Part shown: in pieces, positions 1 through 8,235 of the stretch
How positions within the stretch are numbered: the stretch's first letter is position 1
Layout of the letters: every line of letters starts with the position of its first letter
NCBI GenBank assembly: GCA_001513505.1
Contig: LFTM01000180.1
Location: 1-19,566 of the forward strand
From: Clostridiales bacterium DTU092
GTDB lineage: Bacteria > Bacillota > Clostridia > Caldicoprobacterales > Caldicoprobacteraceae
Reading direction: 5' to 3'
Length of the DNA stretch: 19,566 nucleotides
Position numbers and translations under genes: made by a program
Notes under the pieces: model-generated
Databases searched by the model: none
Told to the model about the DNA's origin: nothing
The model's input: only the letters and a program-made list of their open reading frames with translations

Positions 1-99
1 GTTCCCGAACCGGACGACAACCTGCAGCTTGAAATAACCCCGGATCGTTTACAGCAGGAACAAAGAAGGAAAAAAATTAAGCTGGAATTACTGGATTAG
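1..99 (+). CDS. C-terminal tail of an unidentified protein (5' end outside window)
   Basis: Frame 1 is open from the first base and ends at TAG 97-99, giving 32 residues. The tail is charged, ending in a run of Gln, Arg and Lys residues followed by LELLD. The stop lies 9 bases from the end of the minus-strand TPR gene, so the two genes are convergent and tightly packed, as expected for a genuine gene end. The fragment is too short to assign to a family, and a chance open frame of this length cannot be excluded. Confidence 0.5.
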   Translation, partial: VPEPDDNLQLEITPDRLQQEQRRKKIKLELLD

Positions 100-108
100 C
101 CCAGTCTC

Positions 109-804
109 TTACTGATTGGAATCCAGCTCGGCCAGCTTTCTTTCTATATCTTCTCTGCTTATAGTAGTTAACGGATTGATATTACAGTCCAGAGCTTTCA
201 AAAATTTTTCCTTTGCCTTATCGTTATCCCCCTCTTGCTGGTATATGCATCCCAGGTGATACAGAGTTGCAGCCTGATCGTCCTTTATAGATTCGGCCTT
301 AAGAAAATACTTCTTGGCTTCATCAATTCTGCCCATTCTGTAATAGGTTTGACCCAGATTATCCAGTACAACAGGATCTTCATCATCATAATCCAGGGCC
401 TCCAGATTATAGTCCAGGGCTTCCTTCATATCCCCTTTTTCAATCAGCAAATATCCCAACGCACCATAAATCCTCGAGTTTCTATATTTTTGATGAAGTT
501 CTTTCAGCATTTCTATTGCGGTATCAATTTCACCCAGCTTCCAATAAGCCAGGCTTAAATTCATTTTTCCCATGTACCGGATTTGTTCTTTATACTCCCT
601 GTTAAGAAGCACATCCCTGAAAACATCCCTGGCGTCCTTAAATTCACCGCTTTTTAAGAGTATAACACCGTATGCCAGTTTGTATGATGGGTTTGTCATG
701 TCTTTATCCATACCTTTTTTATAGTAAATCTTTGCTTTCTCCACATTACCTCTTATGTGATACATGTATCCCAAAAATCCATTGATGTTTCCAATAAAAC
801 CCAT
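109..804 (-). CDS. Tetratricopeptide repeat (TPR) protein
   Basis: This 231-residue protein is made almost entirely of TPR-like helical pairs. Recurring signatures include GNVEKAKIYYKKGMDKD (about 19-35), GEFKDARDVF (53-62), GEIDTAIEMLKEL, GDMKEALDYNLEALDYD, GRIDEAKKYFLKA and GDNDKAKEKFLKAL. They are spaced about 34 residues apart, giving five to six repeats. There is no signal peptide or membrane span, so it is probably a cytoplasmic scaffold. The start is ATG with an upstream GAGGAGG. It follows lplA by only 16 bases and is probably co-transcribed with it. TPR proteins bind other proteins; the partner cannot be read from the sequence. A link to lipoylation is only positional. Confidence 0.85.
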   Translation of the reverse strand: MGFIGNINGFLGYMYHIRGNVEKAKIYYKKGMDKDMTNPSYKLAYGVILLKSGEFKDARDVFRDVLLNREYKEQIRYMGKMNLSLAYWKLGEIDTAIEMLKELHQKYRNSRIYGALGYLLIEKGDMKEALDYNLEALDYDDEDPVVLDNLGQTYYRMGRIDEAKKYFLKAESIKDDQAATLYHLGCIYQQEGDNDKAKEKFLKALDCNINPLTTISREDIERKLAELDSNQ

Positions 805-820
805 AGCAAATCATCCTCCT

Positions 821-1813
821 CTAAAATCCTTTTTCTATAAGCCATTGGGCAATTTCATCCAGCATGTGTGCCCTTGATCCTTCATTAACATTCAGATCGT
901 ACAGGGATTTTGCAATATCCCTTGAATTGAAAGCACATCCCTCCATTGCCTCGGGCAGCATATCAATGAAAGCTTCATCCATGGCATCAGAGTACACCAC
1001 AGCTTTGTTGACAATACCGTTATTTACCACAAATCCTATCTCAATACCACCCCAGCCGAAACGGGTACTAATACTTATGTTAAACCTGGGTGTTTCACCG
1101 TAACGCCATTCCCAGGAAGCATACTTACGGTATAACTCCTCAACCTTCCGTCGATCTATGTTGTTCATAGACAATGTTCGGGCATTGCTTCCGTAATACT
1201 GTTTAAAACTATCTACTATGGATTCCTTAACATCTTCTATAGTTATATTTGGTTGGAGTTCTTTCAGATTAACGACTCTCGAACGAATTGATTCAATGCC
1301 TTTTGATTGGATTTTTTCCTTCGCTACCTGCAAGTACCTCGTCATCTTTTCTCTGTCAACTGAAATCAGTATGGTTCCATGGTGCAGAGCAGCTTGTTTT
1401 CGGTAACAAAAGGCATTGCCTGAAAATTTCTTATCACCAATTGTCAAATCGTTACGGCCGCTGAACCGGGCGTCAATTCCCAGTCTCCTGACTGCTGACA
1501 ATATTACTTCCAGCTGAGCCGGGATGCTGTATTTTTCTCTGTCAACCAGAAAAGAAAAATTTAAGTTACCTAAATCATGGAATACGGCACCTCCACCGGA
1601 AATTCGCCTGGCCAGCTTACCCCCCTCTTTTTCAATCAAGTCAACCCGGCATTCCTTCCACGGGTTCTGATTTTTGCCTACAACAACGGTATTCTGGTTC
1701 TGCCACAAATAAAGTATACACTCATTTGACTGCACCTGCTCCAGGAGATACTCCTCCACTGCTAAATTCCACCAAGGATCAAATGTGTTGGTAATAAGTA
1801 TCCCTGTTTTCAT
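821..1813 (-). CDS. lplA: Lipoate-protein ligase A
   Basis: The 330-residue length is typical of LplA. These enzymes activate lipoate with ATP to lipoyl-AMP and transfer it to a lysine on E2 or GcvH proteins in the cytoplasm. The lipoate-binding loop RRISGGGAVFHD is at residues 69-80, followed by GNLNFSF. GDKKFSGNA (126-134) contains the lysine (about 129) expected to contact lipoyl-adenylate, and HHGTILI follows at 144-150. The C-terminal accessory domain is present. The ATG start has AGGAGG nine bases upstream. It is the first gene of a two-gene unit with the TPR protein. No lipoylated target enzyme is encoded in the window, so the substrate protein lies elsewhere. LipM-type octanoyltransferases share the fold, but the length and C-terminal domain favour LplA. 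Confidence 0.9.
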   Translation of the reverse strand: MKTGILITNTFDPWWNLAVEEYLLEQVQSNECILYLWQNQNTVVVGKNQNPWKECRVDLIEKEGGKLARRISGGGAVFHDLGNLNFSFLVDREKYSIPAQLEVILSAVRRLGIDARFSGRNDLTIGDKKFSGNAFCYRKQAALHHGTILISVDREKMTRYLQVAKEKIQSKGIESIRSRVVNLKELQPNITIEDVKESIVDSFKQYYGSNARTLSMNNIDRRKVEELYRKYASWEWRYGETPRFNISISTRFGWGGIEIGFVVNNGIVNKAVVYSDAMDEAFIDMLPEAMEGCAFNSRDIAKSLYDLNVNEGSRAHMLDEIAQWLIEKGF

Positions 1814-1957
1814 TATCCCAATCCTCCTGTAGACAGCTCATCCTCTTCCATTATATCAATTCCATGGTTTAATAAAGATATAGTTCATTATATCATATGC
1901 TTGTCCCAGGATCTATAAAAAGCAAGGCAATCAATTGATGTATACAAAAAGTATTTC

Positions 1958-2689
1958 CTATTCAAATGCAAATATATCCAGGGCTTTGTATGTAGCCCAA
2001 TCTACATCATGAGTTACAGGGAGGCCATGATCCTTTTTAAACTTAATAAGTGCGCTTTTCATACCTTCACCATAGATACCGTCCAAACTACCCTGATAAT
2101 AGCCTTTTTTCTTTAATCTTTTTTGAACTTCCAGGACATGGGAACTGCGATCTCCCGGTGAAAGAGTTTTGAGCTGGCTGCCCAGGTTTCCGAAAGGTCC
2201 TCCGTAAACAACTACTTTTGTCCTGTAGGGAACTAATGAATATAGTTCTTCCACATCCTTGTTTCTCATACGAAAACATCCCGCTGATGCCCTGTATCCT
2301 ACAGAACCGGGTCTGTTCGTACCATGAATACCATATTTTCCCCAGGGAACATTCAACCCCATCCATCGGGTTCCAAAACCCGAGCCCCAGTTACGGGCTT
2401 TGGTCACTATCTCCCAAACGCCTATCGGTGACGGAGTTGTGGGTTTCCCCTGTGCGACCGGATATTGCTTTACCAACTGATCTCCATTGAAAAGATATAA
2501 CATTGATTGGGTTAGATCTATGAATATATTATATTCTTCTTTATTAATATGACCATTGTCATTACTAATTGCCGTGATAGCTGCGGTATGGTTGTTAAGG
2601 TTATAATTTTCCATTGCTATGTAAAGGAGGATGAAAAATACAATATAAAGCAGTGTTAATACTTCTTTGCCTACTTTTTTTACTGCCAT
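1958..2689 (-). CDS. L,D-transpeptidase (YkuD family) with C-terminal peptidoglycan-binding domain
   Basis: The protein has 243 residues. Residues 9-26 form one hydrophobic segment after a basic N-terminus, so it is probably membrane anchored with the enzyme outside the cell. A YkuD catalytic domain spans about 53-163. It carries GKPTTPSPIG (81-90), the catalytic-site histidine in IHGTNRPGSVG (H122) and SAGCFRM with nucleophile C138. Residues 183-243 match a PG_binding_1 domain (VLEVQKRLKKKGYYQGSLDG, then Ala/Leu-Phe). The enzyme family forms 3-3 peptide cross-links in the cell wall or attaches proteins to it. The ATG has AGGGGGTG upstream. Its domain order is catalytic then binding, with the binding domain at the C-terminus. 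It appears to be a single-gene unit, separated from neighbours on both sides by over 140 bases. Confidence 0.92.
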   Translation of the reverse strand: MAVKKVGKEVLTLLYIVFFILLYIAMENYNLNNHTAAITAISNDNGHINKEEYNIFIDLTQSMLYLFNGDQLVKQYPVAQGKPTTPSPIGVWEIVTKARNWGSGFGTRWMGLNVPWGKYGIHGTNRPGSVGYRASAGCFRMRNKDVEELYSLVPYRTKVVVYGGPFGNLGSQLKTLSPGDRSSHVLEVQKRLKKKGYYQGSLDGIYGEGMKSALIKFKKDHGLPVTHDVDWATYKALDIFAFE

Positions 2690-2815
2690 TTAAACACCCC
2701 CTATTAAGCTCATTATATTCGTTCATTGCTTGCTTTAGACCAAACTGTAAAGCACAGCAGCCTTATTTTTTACTATTGTTTATGTTGATAATAAAAAAAG
2801 CGGCTAAAAGCACAA

Positions 2816-2861
2816 CAACATAAATTGCCTCCACCATCAGAGGTGGGGGCAATTTATGTTG
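2816..2861. repeat. Long inverted repeat, possible terminator or attenuator
   Basis: Two 20-base arms (2816-2835 and 2842-2861) are complementary except at one T/G position, with a six-base loop (ATCAGA). It lies between the 78-residue gene at 2895-3131 and the L,D-transpeptidase gene, both on the minus strand. It could terminate the former, but on the minus strand the stem is not followed directly by a T run; the first T-rich stretches (reading GCTTTT, then TTTTTTT) come several bases later. A smaller hairpin, GCAAC-TTCA-GTTGC, sits next to it at 2867-2880. Confidence 0.6.
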
Positions 2862-2894
2862 ACAAAGCAACTTCAGTTGCCCGATTGCCTGCGT

Positions 2895-3131
2895 TTAATG
2901 CAACCTTTTCTTTACAATAACATAAAAGTCATTCCCCTTGCCGCCATACGATTTATAATCATAACCCATGCTTTCCAATTCTTTGAGAAGTATTTCTTCC
3001 TCATAGGAATATGCTGATTCAAGCCGGATTGTGACTTCATCTCTGGGGGACATTTTCTGTAGGTTCTCCCTTAAACGCTTCAGGTCGCTTTCTTCAAGCA
3101 CTACTCCCAAATCAATTGTAATATTGGCCAT
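2895..3131 (-). CDS. Unrecognised 78-residue protein
   Basis: I do not recognise this family. It has 78 residues, mixed charge, no membrane segment and no signal peptide. An alternating pattern suggests a small alpha/beta fold: a hydrophobic strand at the N-terminus (ANITIDLGVV), a charged helix (ESDLKRLRENLQKM), a strand (DEVTIRLES), a helix (YEEEILLKELESMGY) and a final strand (DFYVIVKKRL). The start chosen is ATG 3131, because a GGAGGG Shine-Dalgarno lies seven bases upstream; a longer frame from a TTG would put that site inside the coding region. It stands alone, divergent from cheB and upstream of the long inverted repeat. The good ribosome binding site and clean frame make it a likely real gene. 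Confidence 0.7.
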   Translation of the reverse strand: MANITIDLGVVLEESDLKRLRENLQKMSPRDEVTIRLESAYSYEEEILLKELESMGYDYKSYGGKGNDFYVIVKKRLH

Positions 3132-3138
3132 AACAAAT

Positions 3139-3144
3139 CCCTCC
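3139..3144 (-). promoter_or_regulatory. Ribosome binding site deciding the start of the 78-residue gene
   Basis: GGAGGG on the minus strand sits seven bases before ATG 3131. A longer frame from TTG 3146 would include it, so the shorter start is preferred. Confidence 0.7.
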
Positions 3145-3362
3145 AAATATTTTATACTTAAGCGTGCAGGCCAACTTAAGAACTATTATCATAGATTAAA
3201 TATATATAAACTTCTTTAAATCATTATAACCATAAGATATAAACCGGTCAAATAAAAAAACTGTTCCAGCGCATCAAATGCTCCAATAAAATTATTTTAT
3301 TTATTGCAATTTTTTATATAATATTATACCATCATAATTGATCCATAAAATACGTTAATTTT

Positions 3363-3366
3363 GGAG
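3363..3366 (+). promoter_or_regulatory. Ribosome binding site deciding the cheB start
   Basis: GGAG lies nine bases before TTG 3376. The upstream in-frame TTG 3361 overlaps this site and has no Shine-Dalgarno of its own. Confidence 0.6.
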
Positions 3367-3375
3367 CTGATACTC

Positions 3376-4389
3376 TTGATAAAAATACTGATAGTAGATG
3401 ATTCAGCGTTTATGCGCGTAAAAATCCGTTCCATAATTGAGTCGCAACCAAACATGCGGGTAATAGGGGTTGCCCGCAATGGGTTTGAAGCTGTTGAAAA
3501 AGTTCAAACTCTTCAGCCTGATGTAGTAACGATGGATATCCTAATGCCTCAAATGTCAGGAATCGAAGCAGTTGAAATGATTATGAAGGTACGTCCCACA
3601 CCCATACTTGTAATCAGTGCCTTAACACGGGAAGGCATTAATGATACTATAAAAGCTCTTGAAAAAGGTGCTGTTGATTATATACAAAAAGATCAATTGC
3701 AGAAAGATATTCTTATCGAAAAAATTAATGCCTCAGTAAAAGGGGGAATATTACCCCCTAAACAACCAGAAAAAAGCAAGCCAAAGAACCGAGTCTCACC
3801 CTCTGAAGTGTTGACGAAAAACAACATCTCGATTGTTTGTATCGGAATCTCAACTGGCGGTCCAAAAGCACTGGCAGATGTTATCCCTAACATCCAGCCA
3901 GCGATTTCTGCGCCAATTGTTATAGCTCAACATATGCCGCCGGTTTTTACTAAATTCCTTGCCGAACGTCTTAGCGCTATATCTAAAATACCCGTAATGG
4001 AATTAGAAAACAATCAACAGCTTCTGCCTGGTCATGCATACATATGTCCGGGTGGTATGAATGTTGCTATAGAAAATATAGGTACTGCTTCTCTTTACCC
4101 GAAAGAAAAATTCAATTATACCTATTCACCATCGGTGGATTTGCTCATGCAAACAGCAGGCCAAACATACGGCGCCAATACCTTGTGCATTATCATGACC
4201 GGCATGGGATCTGACGGCCTGGATGGGATAATGGAAGCGAAAAAGCATGGGAGCTATGTTATTGCTCAATCTGAATCCACCTGCACAATCTACGGTATGC
4301 CTAAAGTCATAATTGATAATAAGCTTCATGATGAAATTGTCGATCTGGAAGATATAGCAGACAGGATAAATGCCCTCTGCTCTGCTTAA
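3376..4389 (+). CDS. cheB: Chemotaxis response regulator protein-glutamate methylesterase CheB
   Basis: CheB removes methyl groups from receptor glutamates and can deamidate glutamines, resetting chemoreceptors after phosphorylation by CheA. From TTG 3376 the protein has 337 residues. The receiver domain (1-about 120) has VDDSAFMR (7-14), phospho-acceptor D54 in VTMDILMP, S81 and K105. A linker of about 30 residues leads to the methylesterase domain, with S159 in GISTGG, H186 in AQHMP and D280 in TGMGSDG as the expected catalytic triad. The TTG start gives the family's usual beginning, MIKILIVDDSAFMR. It meets cheR tail to tail with five bases between the stops. No cheA, cheW, cheY or receptor gene is present. 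I found no convincing sigma-A or sigma-D promoter upstream. Confidence 0.95.
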   Translation: MIKILIVDDSAFMRVKIRSIIESQPNMRVIGVARNGFEAVEKVQTLQPDVVTMDILMPQMSGIEAVEMIMKVRPTPILVISALTREGINDTIKALEKGAVDYIQKDQLQKDILIEKINASVKGGILPPKQPEKSKPKNRVSPSEVLTKNNISIVCIGISTGGPKALADVIPNIQPAISAPIVIAQHMPPVFTKFLAERLSAISKIPVMELENNQQLLPGHAYICPGGMNVAIENIGTASLYPKEKFNYTYSPSVDLLMQTAGQTYGANTLCIIMTGMGSDGLDGIMEAKKHGSYVIAQSESTCTIYGMPKVIIDNKLHDEIVDLEDIADRINALCSA

Positions 4390-4394
4390 AATCA

Positions 4395-5171
4395 TTATAT
4401 CCTGCTGTAAAAGAAAGCCCTCACAGGTTTTAGATTATATCGTTGGGGCATTATTATCTGTTCTGTACTTCCAACGAATAATACTCCATCAGTATGAAGC
4501 GCATCATGAAACTTATGATATAGCTTAGCCTTTGCTTCTTCGGTAAAGTATATAATAACATTCCTGCAAAGAATTAAATGGCAGTTGTCTGGGAACGGAT
4601 CTTTGAGCAGATCGTGCTGTCCGAATTCTACGCAGGCTTTTATTCTGGGATCAAGAATGTATAAATTATTACGACGTGTAAAGTAATCCAGCAAGAATTC
4701 CTTGGGCAGCGATCGAATGCTGTTTTCAGCGTACACACCTTCTTTAGCCTTATTAATTGCTTCATTATCAATATCGGTAGCCAGTACGCGGATGGAGCTG
4801 AGAGGAAGAAATTTGCTCAGCAGCATTACAACTGAATAGGGTTCTTCACCGGTAGAACAGGCAGCACTCCAGATCTTGATATTGTTCTTATATTTGTCCA
4901 AAATAGACGGCAGGATCTCTTTTTCCAACGTTTCCCATTGAGCAGGATTTCTATAAAATTCCGATACATTGATAGTTATATAATCAATGAACTGGAGCAG
5001 TTTTTCTTTATCACTTTTTATTAAGGCATAATACTCCTGATAGCTGTTACAACCATTACGACTTATGAGAGAATCAATACGTCTTTTCATCTGCCTCTCT
5101 TTATAACTGGATAAATCTATATCTGTTAAACCTAAAATAGACTGCTTGAACTGCTCATATGTCCAGTTCAT
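4395..5171 (-). CDS. cheR: Chemotaxis protein methyltransferase CheR
   Basis: CheR methylates receptor glutamates using S-adenosylmethionine, opposing CheB. The 258-residue length is normal for the family. The N-terminal helical domain (1-about 70) contains KERQMKRRI, a basic segment like the receptor-contacting region. Then comes INVSEFYRNPAQWE (67-80), the SAM-binding segment IKIWSAACSTGEEPYSV (about 98-114), and CRNVIIYF near residues 203-210. No C-terminal receptor-docking pentapeptide or TPR extension is attached. ATG 5171 follows an AAGGGGG site. It converges on cheB, so the two antagonistic enzymes are adjacent but transcribed from separate promoters. Confidence 0.94.
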   Translation of the reverse strand: MNWTYEQFKQSILGLTDIDLSSYKERQMKRRIDSLISRNGCNSYQEYYALIKSDKEKLLQFIDYITINVSEFYRNPAQWETLEKEILPSILDKYKNNIKIWSAACSTGEEPYSVVMLLSKFLPLSSIRVLATDIDNEAINKAKEGVYAENSIRSLPKEFLLDYFTRRNNLYILDPRIKACVEFGQHDLLKDPFPDNCHLILCRNVIIYFTEEAKAKLYHKFHDALHTDGVLFVGSTEQIIMPQRYNLKPVRAFFYSRI

Positions 5172-5252
5172 ATTATCCCCCTTTGCTGATTCCTGATATT
5201 TTGAACATGTCTAGCAGATCATGGTGTTTTGAAATAGTGTAGCATACATCGT

Positions 5253-5287
5253 AAAAAAAAGAAAGTCGTGAGACAGATTCACGACTT
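5253..5287 (-). terminator. Intrinsic terminator, second of a tandem pair after ispH-S1
   Basis: A nine-base-pair stem (AAGTCGTGA / TCACGACTT) with a seven-base loop is followed on the minus strand by a T-rich run (TCTTTTTTTT). It is about 105 bases past the ispH-S1 stop and separates that operon from cheR. Confidence 0.8.
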
Positions 5288-5364
5288 CATTGTAAAGGGG
5301 GTCTCAATGTATTTGTGAGGTCAGTATTAGTATGAACCTGTCTATAGATATTATTCATGTATTC

Positions 5365-5390
5365 AAAAAAAAAGCAGCCAGTAAGCTGCC
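5365..5390 (-). terminator. Intrinsic terminator directly after ispH-S1
   Basis: A GCAGC/GCTGC stem with a six-base loop begins one base after the ispH-S1 stop codon and is followed on the minus strand by nine T residues. The stem is short, which may explain the second terminator downstream. Confidence 0.7.
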
Positions 5391-5391
5391 A

Positions 5392-7596
5392 TTATATATT
5401 TTTAAGTTCATCCGGGAAAAATTCACCTAAATTAACCGTCATTTCTTCCTGTTCCTCCTGTACAATCTCTTCCGGAAAGTCAGGCTCTGTCTTTTCCTGA
5501 CGGTCCGGCAACGCTTCTCGGATACTAAGGCTTATTCTTCGCTTTTCAGAGTCAACGTCCAATATTCTCACTTGTACTTCTTCATCCACTTTTAGAACAT
5601 CTTCAACTTTATCAACATGTTTGTCGGATATCTGAGATATATGCACAAGACCGTCTACGCCCGGTTCAAGCTGGACAAATGCGCCGAAAGTCGTTATCCT
5701 GACTACCTTACCTGATACAGTATCCCCTACGGTATATTTTTCTTCTACATTATCCCAGGGATGAGGAATAGTCTGTTTATAACCCAGTGATATCCTTCCC
5801 CTTTCCCGATCAACTGCCAGAACTTTAACTGCTATGGACTGTTCCTGCTGTACCACCTCACTTGGGTGTTGGACATGTCCCCATGACAGATCTGATATAT
5901 GTATCAAACCATCCACACCGCCAATATCAACAAAAACACCAAAATCAGTCAGCCTTTTTACAGTTCCGGTTATTATCTGGCCTTCTTCTATGGAGTCCCA
6001 TAATGCATTTCTTCTGGCTTCTACCTCTTCCTCAAGGATGACTCTTTGAGATGCGATAACTCTGTTCCGGCGTCTTTCAAGTTCAATAATTCTGAGACGC
6101 AATGGAGTGCCTATCAAAGTAGTTAAATCTTCTATATATCTGGTTGATAAATGAGAGGCAGGTACAAAAGCACGTATATCACCTATCCTGGCTATAACAC
6201 CGCCTTTCACTACTTCTGCACAGACACCTTTAAATTCTTTTTTGTTTTTAAAACCATCCTCTATCATCTTCCATCTTCTTCTTTCTTCAATGGCTCTTCT
6301 GGAGAGGAGTACATTACCTTCACCATCATTGACTTTTACAATCTCAACATCGATGGGTTCACCTTCATGCCACAATGTCTCTCCGGTATCGGGATCAATC
6401 AATGTCAATTCATCTATAGGAAGAATACCATCTGATTTGTATCCGACATTTATAATTACTTCTTCATCGGTGATTGCAATTATTGTTCCCTGAACAACCA
6501 TGCCGGGTCTTAATGATATAACTGTTTTATCGTAATCCTCAATGGTATTCATCTCTTCTGCTGATTGCTCTTTTTCCGTTACAGACTCTGACTCCGGCTT
6601 TTTTTCAGCGGGTTCTGTACTTTGTAATGATGTCGTCTCTTCCTTTTCATTGTTCTGAGCCAGCTGCTCTGTTATTTCCGTCTGTTGATCAGGAGCCTTC
6701 CCTGCTTCTTCATTGGAAATAACCGTTTTTTCCTCTTCAGATATATGTTTTGCCTTTTCTAGTTCATTTGCCTTATTCATTTTTTCAATAACCTCCTTAA
6801 TGATCCAATCAGGAGTGGAAGCACCTGCTGTGATACCAACAACATCCCCCGGATCAAATAAACTTATATCAATATCCTTTGCTGTTTCAACTGCAAAGGT
6901 TTTGTCGCAATGCGTCTTACAGATGGAATAAAGTTTTTTTGTGTTAGAACTGTTCTTCCCGCCAATAACTATCATAACGTCAGCCATTTTGGCAATCGAC
7001 TCGGCTTCCATCTGTCTTGTTGATGTTGTCCCGCATATTGTATTGAACACCTCAGGCTGTTCAACCTTTTCATGGATTATTTTCAGTATGGCATCCCATT
7101 TCTTTTGTATCATAGTGGTTTGAGCAACAATACATGCCTTATGCAAAGACGGCAGTTTCTGGGCTTCAGCCTCATCGTTGACAATAAAAGCTTCATTATT
7201 ACACCATCCATTAATTCCAATTACCTCAGGATGCTCTTTTTCTCCAACTATGATAACCGCATAACCTTGTGAATGATACTCTTTTACAAGGTTATGAACC
7301 CTTTTGACATAAGGACAGGTAGCATCCACTATATTTAACCCTTTGCCAGTCATATGCTTATAAACTTGTTCCGGAACACCATGGGATCTGATTATGACGG
7401 TGCCGCTGTCTATATTATCAATATTATCTTCAACTATAACTCCCTTATCTTTCAGCTCTTCAACGACTTCAGGGTTATGAATTATCGGGCCGTAGGTATA
7501 TAGCTTTTCTGCCTTATCAAGATGATCATACACCGCTTCAACAGCCCGCCTGACACCGAAACAAAATCCAGCATTTTTAGCAACAATAATTTTCAA
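5392..7596 (-). CDS. ispH: Fusion of HMBPP reductase (IspH) and S1-domain ribosomal protein
   Basis: The 734-residue protein joins two functions. Residues 1-275 are IspH (4-hydroxy-3-methylbut-2-enyl diphosphate reductase), the last step of the MEP isoprenoid pathway. Its three [4Fe-4S] ligands are present as C12 ([12 protein letters not shown]), C94 (DATCPYVK) and C188 (CGTTSTRQ), with H40, H122 and E124 in the substrate pocket. Residues about 280-358 form an acidic, Glu/Lys/Ser-rich linker. Four S1 RNA-binding repeats follow at about 365-434, 453-517, 539-606 and 624-692, then an acidic tail. Repeats three and four are the most canonical ([18 protein letters not shown]). The fusion is known in Clostridia. 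Its TTG start has GGAGGAG seven to eight bases upstream. It is the last gene of the hutP-to-ispH unit, 36 bases after plsC. Confidence 0.95.
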   Translation of the reverse strand: MKIIVAKNAGFCFGVRRAVEAVYDHLDKAEKLYTYGPIIHNPEVVEELKDKGVIVEDNIDNIDSGTVIIRSHGVPEQVYKHMTGKGLNIVDATCPYVKRVHNLVKEYHSQGYAVIIVGEKEHPEVIGINGWCNNEAFIVNDEAEAQKLPSLHKACIVAQTTMIQKKWDAILKIIHEKVEQPEVFNTICGTTSTRQMEAESIAKMADVMIVIGGKNSSNTKKLYSICKTHCDKTFAVETAKDIDISLFDPGDVVGITAGASTPDWIIKEVIEKMNKANELEKAKHISEEEKTVISNEEAGKAPDQQTEITEQLAQNNEKEETTSLQSTEPAEKKPESESVTEKEQSAEEMNTIEDYDKTVISLRPGMVVQGTIIAITDEEVIINVGYKSDGILPIDELTLIDPDTGETLWHEGEPIDVEIVKVNDGEGNVLLSRRAIEERRRWKMIEDGFKNKKEFKGVCAEVVKGGVIARIGDIRAFVPASHLSTRYIEDLTTLIGTPLRLRIIELERRRNRVIASQRVILEEEVEARRNALWDSIEEGQIITGTVKRLTDFGVFVDIGGVDGLIHISDLSWGHVQHPSEVVQQEQSIAVKVLAVDRERGRISLGYKQTIPHPWDNVEEKYTVGDTVSGKVVRITTFGAFVQLEPGVDGLVHISQISDKHVDKVEDVLKVDEEVQVRILDVDSEKRRISLSIREALPDRQEKTEPDFPEEIVQEEQEEMTVNLGEFFPDELKNI

Positions 7597-7632
7597 ATTA
7601 ATAGCTCCTCCCGATAGCTCTTTAAAACCTCT

Positions 7633-8217
7633 TTATCTGTAGTTAAGCAAACTGTTAAGAGCCTGTCCCATTTTATCCGCCATTTTTTCAAGCATTTCTG
7701 TATTTGACCTTTTTTCAAAGTATTCACTAAAATTTATAGGTTTTCCAATCCTTACCGTTATCGGCTTAAAAGGTTTATAGTTGCCTATAATGGCAACTGG
7801 AATAATATTTGCTTTTGATTTATGGGCAATTGATGCAATCCCGTGGGAAAAAGCCTGCAATGTGCCGGTTTTACTCCTGGTCCCCTCAGGAAAAATACCG
7901 AATACCTTGCCCTCTTTAAGCACCTTCAGGGAATGCTTTATTGCCGAAAGGTCAGCCGTTCCACGTTTTACAGGGAAAGCCCCAAGTCCTCTAATTATAG
8001 CAGCAAGTATGGGATTTCTGAACAGTTCCATCTTAGCCATAAAGAAGATTTGTCTTGGTATTACACAGCCTATGAGCACAGGATCCAATGCAGATATATG
8101 ATTCGAATATAAAATAATCTTCCCATCCATAGGAAAATTCTCCAAACCTTCTATCTTGGGTCTGAAAAGCAGATATATTATAGGTCGTATTATAGCCCTG
8201 GCGAATTTATAGAACAA
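7633..8217 (-). CDS. plsC: 1-acyl-sn-glycerol-3-phosphate acyltransferase
   Basis: PlsC converts lysophosphatidic acid to phosphatidic acid at the inner face of the membrane. The 194-residue length fits short Gram-positive PlsC proteins. The HX4D catalytic motif is NHISALDP (H40, D45), the phosphate-binding motif is FPEGTRSK (109-116), and VAIIGNYK corresponds to the later conserved block. An amphipathic/hydrophobic N-terminus (ARAIIRPIIYLLF) probably associates with the membrane. The start is TTG 8217 with AGGGGTGG upstream; no nearby in-frame ATG fits better. It starts 18 bases after cmk, an arrangement (cmk-plsC-ispH) common in Clostridia. Confidence 0.93.
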   Translation of the reverse strand: MFYKFARAIIRPIIYLLFRPKIEGLENFPMDGKIILYSNHISALDPVLIGCVIPRQIFFMAKMELFRNPILAAIIRGLGAFPVKRGTADLSAIKHSLKVLKEGKVFGIFPEGTRSKTGTLQAFSHGIASIAHKSKANIIPVAIIGNYKPFKPITVRIGKPINFSEYFEKRSNTEMLEKMADKMGQALNSLLNYR

Positions 8218-8235
8218 ACACTACCACCCCTTGTT

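Noticed and set aside
1814..1957. TATAAT-like sequences upstream of lplA as promoters
   Set aside because: Two good -10 boxes are present on the minus strand, but neither has a recognisable -35 at 16-18 bases, so no promoter was called.
2088..2490. Overlapping frames on both strands inside the L,D-transpeptidase gene
   Set aside because: The YkuD catalytic motifs lie in the other frame, and these alternatives have irregular compositions and no family features.
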